Of a stretch of 64,000 nucleotides of DNA, positions 45,143 to 51,151 are shown piece by piece; within the stretch, counting starts at the first letter, position 1, and the number at the start of each line of letters is the position of its first letter. A program made the position numbers and the translations under genes. The notes under the pieces are model-generated. The model searched no databases, was not told the DNA's origin, and saw only the letters and a list, made by a program, of their open reading frames with translations. Source of the stretch: Desulfobacteraceae bacterium Eth-SRB2 (GTDB lineage Bacteria; Desulfobacterota; Desulfobacteria; Desulfobacterales; UBA11574); assembly GCA_004193595.1 (NCBI GenBank), contig RPGQ01000029.1:46914-110913 (forward strand), in the 5' to 3' direction.

Positions 45143-45592
45143 ATGCTCCCTCGGTATTGCAGTCAGTTTCTTGCATACTGTCAGTTGGCCGATTTCTCGG
45201 CGCGTTCCATCCAGACTTTAAGCATCAGACTTAACGAATTAGCAACCTTTCTAAAAACAAAAAGAATTCGGTCTGTTAAAAAAGTTCGCTATCGGCATCT
45301 AATCGATTTTACAGCCGACTTCAATGCCCCCTCAATTCATGTCACAAAATCCCTAAGGCAATTTTACCATTTTTTGACGCTTCACCGGATCATACCTGAA
45401 AATATCGCCACCGGTATACCATATCCAAAAACCGAAAAAACAGTTCCTCAGTTTCTCACACAAAAGGAATATAAGCTTTTAATTCGCCACTTAAGTGAAC
45501 GGGCAGATTCATCTATGGGACTGAGAAATCTTATCATAATCATGTTACATATAACCACAAAACAAGGTTTTGTTGAGACATTAACTATATGA
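45143..45592 (+). pseudogene. Tyrosine recombinase, truncated before the catalytic box
   Basis: Starts MLPRYCSQFLAYCQLADFSA with a SAM-like core-binding domain (FTADFNAPSIHVTKSLRQFY). The catalytic domain then begins (VPQFLTQKEYKLLIRHL, GLRNLIIIML). The usual Arg-containing stretch after that is replaced by unrelated codons and a stop, so the R-H-R-Y residues are missing. It is XerC/D-like in style rather than a typical IntI. About half of a 300-residue enzyme remains. It faces away from the att-like sequence as an integron integrase does. Confidence 0.65.
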
Positions 45593-45620
45593 TATTATAC
45601 TAAAAGTTTATTTAATTCAC

Positions 45621-45831
45621 CTATGATAGCAAATAACGGTTGGATTTCATAAGTTGCTGTAATGTCAAGTATTAATTAAGTATCATTTTATCAATATTGT
45701 CTGTAATGGCACAAAATCAGGCCTATTTACAGCTGTTTTTCCTTAATTGACAGATAATACATGCTGGCAGCATTCAATAACCATTTGAAATTACAATATT
45801 AAAAAAATCCAACCGTTATTTGCTGTCATAG
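45621..45831. repeat. 211-bp MITE with 27-bp inverted ends and 8-bp target duplication
   Basis: Ends are CTATGATAGCAAATAACGGT (left) and, on the other strand, CTATGACAGCAAATAACGGT, continuing as TGGATTT on both: 26 of 27 positions match. TAATTCAC is present on each side (45613-45620, 45832-45839). No reading frame inside. The ends and 8-bp duplication show a clean insertion by an unidentified DDE transposase. Confidence 0.85.
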
Positions 45832-45906
45832 TAATTCACTATTCAATATTTAACACTATTCCCCTTGGCGCCGTGTAGCAACTCAATGGCGTAGCATCTC
45901 GCGGCC

Positions 45907-45935
45907 CGATAAGCGGCGCGAAGCGCCGCTTATCG
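45907..45935. terminator. Perfect 13-bp palindromic hairpin
   Basis: CGATAAGCGGCGC, loop GAA, GCGCCGCTTATCG. It lies about 80 bp downstream of the stop of the minus-strand gene at 46014-46361. There is no clear T-run on that strand, so it may be an RNA-stabilising stem or a recombination site rather than a standard terminator. Confidence 0.5.
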
Positions 45936-46013
45936 TTTGCAACAGTTGGCGGCGGAAGCTGAACGCGGAGCGGCCAGCTGTAGACGCTCAACTGCATGCG
46001 ATCCTCCTGTGAA

Positions 46014-46361
46014 CTACAGCCTGTGTCTGTTCAGTTCGTCTTCTGATGTATCTACGACCAGGGGGACAACCTGGATCTCGAACCATTCGAGGAGGTCGTC
46101 GACCTTAGTTCTATTTGGTGGCCAATACTGATGGTCTATCTCACGTAGCATCAGCTCCCATTCGAAGATCGAATGAGCCAGACCGTCCGGGATGACTGTG
46201 GATGCCGGTTCCTTCGCTTCTAACTTCGGCAACATGTAAGAGTGGGTGTATTCTCGCACCGCCGCGTAAGTCTCTTTTGGGGAGTCCGGCAGTGACGTGT
46301 ACCAATCATAGAATGCCTGAGTTGGTCTCACGACCACGATGCTCCTATCAACTTCAAACAT
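46014..46361 (-). CDS. Conserved hypothetical protein (FEVDRS...WPPNRT type)
   Basis: From the ATG at 46361 (AAAGGAGAAAG upstream) the protein has 115 residues, begins MFEVDRSIVVVRPTQAFYDW and carries WPPNRTKVDDLLEWFEIQVV near the end. I recall small proteins with a V-D-x-S-x-x-V-I-x-P-x-Q-P-F start and a W-P-x-N-R-T motif as a widespread family of unknown function. Soluble, no Cys in the body. Its GC content is higher than the surrounding DNA and a strong palindrome lies downstream, suggesting recent acquisition. Confidence 0.65.
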   Translation of the reverse strand: MFEVDRSIVVVRPTQAFYDWYTSLPDSPKETYAAVREYTHSYMLPKLEAKEPASTVIPDGLAHSIFEWELMLREIDHQYWPPNRTKVDDLLEWFEIQVVPLVVDTSEDELNRHRL

Positions 46362-46388
46362 ACCGAACTTTCTCCTTTCACAGAACAT

Positions 46389-46756
46389 TGCGGATAACCA
46401 GCGGGCATGAGGACTTCAGAGCTTACAAAGATTTTAACGGAACATCCCCCAATTTCTTTCCGTCTGGTTCATCAGCTTGGTTCGAGGTCAGTTTTTCACT
46501 TTCTTGAACAGCATCTCATCGCGAAAGAGACTCTATTTGTTTTTGACGGATTAAGGACCGTTTTCCAGCGATCCCCCTTTTATGGTCGTTATTTTGCCCA
46601 ACCAAGGGGACAAGCGAAGCGCAGCCGTCATCCCGCATCGCGGAGGAGCAGTGTCGTCTGATTCACTTTTTGATTATATCAACATATTGAAACTTCAAAT
46701 AAAACATCTATTATTCACAATTCGGGATTGACACCATTCTCAGGGGTGGATGGCTA
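46389..46756. other. Unassigned spacer
   Basis: A plus-strand frame from 46407 (MRTSELTKILTEHPPISFRL) has coding character but no ribosome-binding site or family and runs into CCCGCATCGCGG-type palindromic sequence near 46635. It may be the start of a lost gene. Confidence 0.35.
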
Positions 46757-47128
46757 TTATCTCAGCTCCTTTATCATTTTCTGGATGGTTTTTCGAAGTT
46801 GTGGTATTTTTTCTTTGCATGTATTAAATACCGCTTCGGCATTTATATCTGCATAATGATGGGTAAGGATATCCCGCATCCCTTTTGCCTTTTTCCAGTC
46901 CACTTCCGGATATTGAGGCAGAAACGTCCCGCTGGTGATTTTATCCAGATTTTTCAATGATTCTCCGATAACGATCAGCATCATACAGATGGCATCCATT
47001 TTATCAACCCCGGCCAGGCTATCGGTAAAGTCGGCTACCTGGCGAATGGTCTGAAAGCGGACAATGATTTTCACGGAAGCCTCTTCTATCTGGCGCAAAA
47101 CCTCTAGGACAAGCTCCTTGTCACGCAT
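46757..47128 (-). CDS. hepT: HepT-like toxin (HEPN/DUF86 RNase)
   Basis: A 123-residue all-helical HEPN protein. The R-x(4-6)-H catalytic motif is MRDILTHHYADI. ICMMLIVIGESLKNL is the usual helix-3 pattern. It would cleave RNA, or be blocked by modification. It overlaps the 3' end of the upstream nucleotidyltransferase gene by 8 bp, as in known HepT/MntA type VII pairs, where MntA AMPylates a Tyr near the HEPN active site; the HHY Tyr here is the natural target. Confidence 0.85.
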   Translation of the reverse strand: MRDKELVLEVLRQIEEASVKIIVRFQTIRQVADFTDSLAGVDKMDAICMMLIVIGESLKNLDKITSGTFLPQYPEVDWKKAKGMRDILTHHYADINAEAVFNTCKEKIPQLRKTIQKMIKELR

Positions 47129-47426
47129 ATACAGCCTCCCCGTCTATCTTTTTTTTTAAGAATTGATTCATATTATCCCTGTACGTAACAATGTCCACCG
47201 ACCGGTGAAGTCTTTCCTCCAACTCATTCTTAATGCCGACTATCATGAAAAGGTCCGGTTTTGAAATACGAACGACTATATCCACATCACTGTCTTCCCC
47301 GATCTCGTCGCGCGCCACAGAGCCGAAAACGCCGATGTCCAAGATACCGTATTGTTCGGCGTAATCTTTCTTGTAGCCTCGCAGGATTTCGATGATTTCC
47401 TTTTTACCCATAATTATCCCTTCCAC
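47121..47426 (-). CDS. mntA: MntA-like nucleotidyltransferase antitoxin
   Basis: A 101-residue minimal nucleotidyltransferase. The core motif GVFGSVARDEIGEDSDVDIV gives G-S-x10-D-x-D, with a third acid expected at VDIVTYRD. It pairs with the HEPN gene directly downstream in the same transcript and neutralises it by AMP transfer in characterised systems. The ATG at 47426 could be replaced by the internal Met (MGKKEIIEILRGY) five codons in, which sits closer to the AAGGGATAAT sequence. Confidence 0.85.
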   Translation of the reverse strand: MEGIIMGKKEIIEILRGYKKDYAEQYGILDIGVFGSVARDEIGEDSDVDIVVRISKPDLFMIVGIKNELEERLHRSVDIVTYRDNMNQFLKKKIDGEAVYA

Positions 47427-47491
47427 GATTTTTTAACCCATCGAATTCAATGGCGTTAAAATCCGTTTTTACAAAAACAACAGTAACAGGA

Positions 47492-48445
47492 TCAGGTCTT
47501 CATTCTTGAGACATTTAATTTTTTCTCAATTTTTGTGATTTTTCTTTCAAGCTTTTTGTCATTTCTTATTTTATCTCTAACACGCTTGTATGCCTGGGAC
47601 ACTCCGGATTCTCCAATCCCGAAATATGTGCCGATATATTTCAGTTTCTCGCCGGTATATCTCTGACAAAGAAACATTTTTACATTCCGGCCCAAAGACG
47701 ATTGTTTTCCGAAAACGGATTCCACTTCAGCGAATATATCTTTCAGCGATGCTTTATCAGCCAATTCTTTTAAAGCCGGCAAATCTTTATCAGGTTTTTT
47801 GCCCGATAAAAATTTATCCTTAATAAAGGCTATAAAACCAGGGCTGCCCAGTAGTGTCGAACTGACAACCTCATCCAATGGGTTATCATATTTCTTGTCA
47901 AGTATTGCGGTTACAAAGCTGCGATACCCTTTTTGTGCAATTGAAACTTTATTGCCGAAATATCCAAGAATAAAATCTCTATGCAGCCACTGCGGAGGTT
48001 TTTTTTCACCGATGTAAAATTGATAGCTCGACCACTCATATTCCTCTGGAGTTTTAACCATTTTTGCCCTGACCGGGTTTAAATGAATATATCGTGAAAG
48101 CTCTTTTGCGTATTCGTCAATATCAACGAGTATGGCTTTGTAACGCCCCTGAAACAAATGCCCGGATCGTCCGCGTTTCACATTAAAATAAGTTGTGTAT
48201 GCACCGTTAATATGCTGCATAATCTGGGGTAGATTTCCGGAAGGCGTTTCAAGCAACAGATGGTAATGGTTGTCCATCAAACAGAATACATGAATCACTG
48301 CATCATATCTTTTTGTAGCCGATTCAAAATATTCAAGAAACTTTTCCCTGTCACGCTTGCTCTTGAATACATTTTTCCGTTCATTACCCCGGGAAGTCAC
48401 ATGATAAAAGGCGCCGGGATAGGTTATTCTCAAGGGACGAGCCAT
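47492..48445 (-). CDS. REP-associated tyrosine transposase (RAYT), second type
   Basis: A 317-residue RAYT: start MARPLRITYPGAFYHVTSRG, HUH motif DNHYHLLLETP, then the Tyr helix (INGAYTTYFNVKRGRSGHLF) and RYIHLNPVRAKMV. Residues about 230-300 form a helix-turn-helix like DnaA domain IV (YIGTYFGIGESGVSQAYKRV). It is only distantly related to the RAYT at 20.9 kb and lacks its GACGTC ends. Intact. It sits upstream of a HEPN/MNT pair on the same strand. Confidence 0.9.
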   Translation of the reverse strand: MARPLRITYPGAFYHVTSRGNERKNVFKSKRDREKFLEYFESATKRYDAVIHVFCLMDNHYHLLLETPSGNLPQIMQHINGAYTTYFNVKRGRSGHLFQGRYKAILVDIDEYAKELSRYIHLNPVRAKMVKTPEEYEWSSYQFYIGEKKPPQWLHRDFILGYFGNKVSIAQKGYRSFVTAILDKKYDNPLDEVVSSTLLGSPGFIAFIKDKFLSGKKPDKDLPALKELADKASLKDIFAEVESVFGKQSSLGRNVKMFLCQRYTGEKLKYIGTYFGIGESGVSQAYKRVRDKIRNDKKLERKITKIEKKLNVSRMKT

Positions 48446-48542
48446 TATCCATCCTTTCTATATTCGGCTAAGGTGATAAAAAATCTTATAGCCTTTTACC
48501 AAGCGGTTTGTCAAGAATGAAGACCTGACACCGTCGTCTTCA

Positions 48543-48884
48543 TTATTTGTCATGTGACAGAACCTTTTTAGCTAAATCAGAGACTTGTTTTTCCAGAGCC
48601 GCTATTCTGGCTTCCATTTTGATGATTTTGGTCCCTATATTCGGAGGATATTTTAAGCGTTTAAGATACGGTTTGCCTTCACCAGAGAGAAGCCAGTTTA
48701 TATTGATTTTAAATTTTTTGTGAATTTTTAAAAGGGATTCAAAGTCCGGAAAGCCTTTATTGGTTTCCCATTGCAGAAGAGTGTTCCTGAAGACACCTAA
48801 TTCTCTGGAAAATTCAATTTTTGAAAGTGAGCCTCGTATGAATTTTATCCGGTCGCCCATGGTGGTTTCATTGGATTCTTCCAT
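48543..48884 (-). CDS. XRE-type HTH regulator with C-terminal coiled coil
   Basis: A 113-residue protein. Helix-turn-helix residues about 10-70 (FIRGSLSKIEFSRELGVFRN, TLLQWETNKGFPDFESL) resemble CI/XRE-type regulators, ending with NINWLLSGEG. A short coiled coil (KMEARIAALEKQVSDLAKKV) probably dimerises it. Possible starts are the ATG at 48884 or the internal MGDRIKF. No operator was identified. It lies upstream of the RAYT gene on the same strand but with a gap. Confidence 0.75.
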   Translation of the reverse strand: MEESNETTMGDRIKFIRGSLSKIEFSRELGVFRNTLLQWETNKGFPDFESLLKIHKKFKININWLLSGEGKPYLKRLKYPPNIGTKIIKMEARIAALEKQVSDLAKKVLSHDK

Positions 48885-49540
48885 TGATGGCCCCCTTATT
48901 TTTTAAGTAATTTATAGACTGGCCATCCTCCAAGATCCAGGAGCATAAGGCCCAATGTGCCTTATTGTCCAGTGCAACACAAAACCATCCGATTGTACAG
49001 CCATATACACCGAGGTATTTCATGGCTTTTATTACTAATCAATAAAAGTTTTACAAGCTAAATGTGACGGTCTGGCAAAAAATCCAACTTCTGCGTTGTG
49101 CTGCATTTCGCAATCATTCAACATACGATAAGTACTCATCATGATTGCAAAATCTGCGACGCCTTTTTAACCCGCCTATGTTTGGCGGGGGAGTTTTAAC
49201 TTTTTACGAAACCGTCTAAATCGGACTTTTTACGAGTTCATCAAATGTCAATAAACCATAAACGTTCCTTAGTTTCCCAAAAATTTCGAAAGTTCAGTTT
49301 TTTGCTAATAACTGATCGAGATTTTTGACCCATTCCCTATCCATTATGAATGACATATAAATTCTGCGATGATAGTGTTTGGGGAAAAGGAATTTGCTTG
49401 ACTTTCAACTGACTTCTGTGCCAGAATGTCCAAAATATGACTCCAGTACGATACAAATTCAATACACTTCATTAGAAAATTCTGACTTCCGCTAGCCTTC
49501 TGTATCGCTCCAGACCGAAGATTTTGACCTCTACCTCTAT
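48885..49540. other. Intergenic with a dispersed repeat
   Basis: Holds the second copy of the CGTAAAAAGTCC repeat (49066-49240). The rest is AT-rich without recognised genes or promoters. Confidence 0.5.
49066..49240. repeat. Dispersed inverted-end repeat, copy 2
   Basis: An inverted copy of the repeat at 40812-40957. It shares CCAACTTCTGCGTTGTGCTG, TACGATAAGTACTCATCATG and the end TCGGACTTTTTACGAGTTCA. It has a 25-30 bp extra segment with a CCCGCC/GGCGGG hairpin. The core contains a GCAATCAT/ATGATTGC stem. Confidence 0.7.
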
Positions 49541-49640
49541 TGATTTGAGTGTAATCTTTTTGCGTTTGGTTTTAAAAGACTCAAGTCCCTGTTAATCTAT
49601 CTAAATACAAATCATCAACGTCTGTGTCATAATCATCACT

Positions 49641-50126
49641 ATGCAGGCCTATGAAATGGAGAAGAACATATTTCGCTTAGCCCAAACAATCGCTTTGTCA
49701 GGAATGCAATATTATTTTGCTGAAAAAGGGACCGGTGATATAGGGCCAGGGATTAAGCTTGAGAACGATATAATCTTGAAAAGGGAAAATCGACTGCATG
49801 GAAGAGATTATTTTTCGATTTTTGGGAAACTCAAAGTCCCTCGGAGCTGTTATCGCTTAGAAGGCTATTGTGGCGTAATGCCGCTGGATGCCCAGGCAGA
49901 TTTGCCGGATCGGTGTTATTCATACCTTCTGCAGGAGATTATGGATTATTTAAGCGTTCGGGATGCCTTTGATGAATCAAAAGCTACATTAGAAAAAATT
50001 TTAGGATTAAAAATTAGTTCAAGCCGTTTTAAAGTGGTAGCCCAGGACACAAGTACAAGTTATGATGAGTTTTATGAACAGAAATCCCCGCCTTCCCCGG
50101 AAAGTGAAGGTGAATTCAGGTATTGA
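49641..50126 (+). CDS. ISKra4 transposase, N-terminal frame
   Basis: 161 residues matching the front of ISKra4-type transposases: GRDYFSIFGKLKVPRSCYRL corresponds to the conserved strand before the zinc-like region, and DYLSVRDAFDESKATLEKIL to the helical domain. The frame ends in a TGA that overlaps the TTG start of the next frame (ATTGA), so the catalytic part is in the -1 frame. Either ribosomal slippage or translational coupling makes the full protein, or a single-base change has inactivated it. Confidence 0.75.
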   Translation: MQAYEMEKNIFRLAQTIALSGMQYYFAEKGTGDIGPGIKLENDIILKRENRLHGRDYFSIFGKLKVPRSCYRLEGYCGVMPLDAQADLPDRCYSYLLQEIMDYLSVRDAFDESKATLEKILGLKISSSRFKVVAQDTSTSYDEFYEQKSPPSPESEGEFRY

Positions 50127-50932
50127 GTTTTGACGGTAAAGGTGTCCCTGTCATTAAGCGGGAATTGATGGAGTTAAAGGCCCGTTTGGGTAAGGGGGAA
50201 AAACGTCAGAAAAAGAAAGAGGCTCTAGTTGGTATCAGTTATACCGTAGATAAAAAAGATCGTAGTGCTGAAGATGTTGCTAAAAATCTGATCTATCCGG
50301 ATAAAACTCAAAACAAGCCTGAGCAGAATAAAGTGAAGGCTCAAAATATACGACGTTTAGCAAGCCTGGAACGTAAAAAAGAGGATGTTGTGGATGAAAT
50401 CATCCGTGATGCTCAAGTGAGGGATCCTGAATACCGTCGACAATGGGTAGTACTGTTAGATGGTGCTTTGTATTTGTGGACGTTGGTTGATGGACATTTA
50501 AAAGGTATTGAATATGTTGGAATTTTAGATATTATTCATGTTGTTGAGTACCTTTGGCTGGCTGGTAACGCCCTGCATGGAAAAAATGAAACAAAACAAA
50601 CAAACCATTGGGTATATAAGCACCTCCTGGCAATTTTGGAAGGCCGCGTAGGACGAGTTATTGGCGGGTTAAAGCAAATCATTACCAAACGAACGCTTAA
50701 CAAAAGTCAATTGCAATCCATAAAAGACGTGATTCGGTATTTTAAAAATCACCGTCCATGGATGAAATATGATGAATATTTGAAAGCAGGATATCCAATT
50801 GGAACCGGTGTTGTTGAATCGTCCTGTGGGCACACTGTAAAAAAAAGAATGGAAGGGTCAGGGCGACGGTGGTCAATAGAGGGTGATGAGTCTACGCTGC
50901 TTCTTCGCTCGGTATATACAAGTGGAGATTAA
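50123..50932 (+). CDS. ISKra4 transposase, catalytic frame
   Basis: 269 residues carrying the DDE core: SFDGKGVPVIKRE (first Asp), WVVLLDGALYLW (second Asp region) and PIGTGVVESSCGHTVKKRME (Glu), followed by GSGRRWSIEGDES. Together with the upstream frame it makes a roughly 430-residue enzyme, the usual ISKra4 size. It starts at a TTG overlapping the upstream stop. No internal stops, so the element could still be active if the two frames are joined. Confidence 0.8.
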   Translation: MSFDGKGVPVIKRELMELKARLGKGEKRQKKKEALVGISYTVDKKDRSAEDVAKNLIYPDKTQNKPEQNKVKAQNIRRLASLERKKEDVVDEIIRDAQVRDPEYRRQWVVLLDGALYLWTLVDGHLKGIEYVGILDIIHVVEYLWLAGNALHGKNETKQTNHWVYKHLLAILEGRVGRVIGGLKQIITKRTLNKSQLQSIKDVIRYFKNHRPWMKYDEYLKAGYPIGTGVVESSCGHTVKKRMEGSGRRWSIEGDESTLLLRSVYTSGD

Positions 50933-51151
50933 CAGGGACTTAGTCTTTTTAAAACCAAACGCAAAAGATTACACTCAAATGGTTATTGGTTAAATTCTCC
51001 AATTCAACCATGCCATACTGGAGGGCCATTGTCCGGCCATTTGATTTAATTTAAAGTTTTTACTCCTATTTTCTTAAACGCAAAAAGCTTACACTCTATT
51101 GATTTCCTGTGAATCATATTCGACGATTCAAACCTTTTAGGAGGTCTCGCC

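Larger units (their letters stand above)
44810..45592 (+). repeat. attI-like repeat with the longest recombinase segment, copy D
   Basis: CAACCAACAAACCCCGCAG, then GTTAGCGCAATTTGCC, a 213-bp inserted element (44847-45059), the TTATTAATAGG segment, a GGAGCATGATT/AATCATGCTCC hairpin and the recombinase gene to 45592. This copy preserves most of the unit and defines the family. Confidence 0.7.
49543..50980 (+). mobile_element. ISKra4-family insertion sequence
   Basis: Inverted ends of more than 50 bp flank two overlapping transposase frames. The left end starts ATTTGAGTGTAATCTTTT and its outer 50 bp match the complement of 50929-50980 with a few differences. A third partial end (AAACGCAAAAAGCTTACAC, 51075-51093) lies beyond the right end, and CTCTATTGATTT flanks the whole (49535-49546, 51094-51105). 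The simplest reading is a nested or extended right end with a 12-bp target duplication. Confidence 0.75.

Noticed and set aside
45907..45935. Integron attC site
   Set aside because: The palindrome is perfect and lacks the GTTRRRY/RYYYAAC cores and unpaired extrahelical bases expected of attC, so only a hairpin is claimed.
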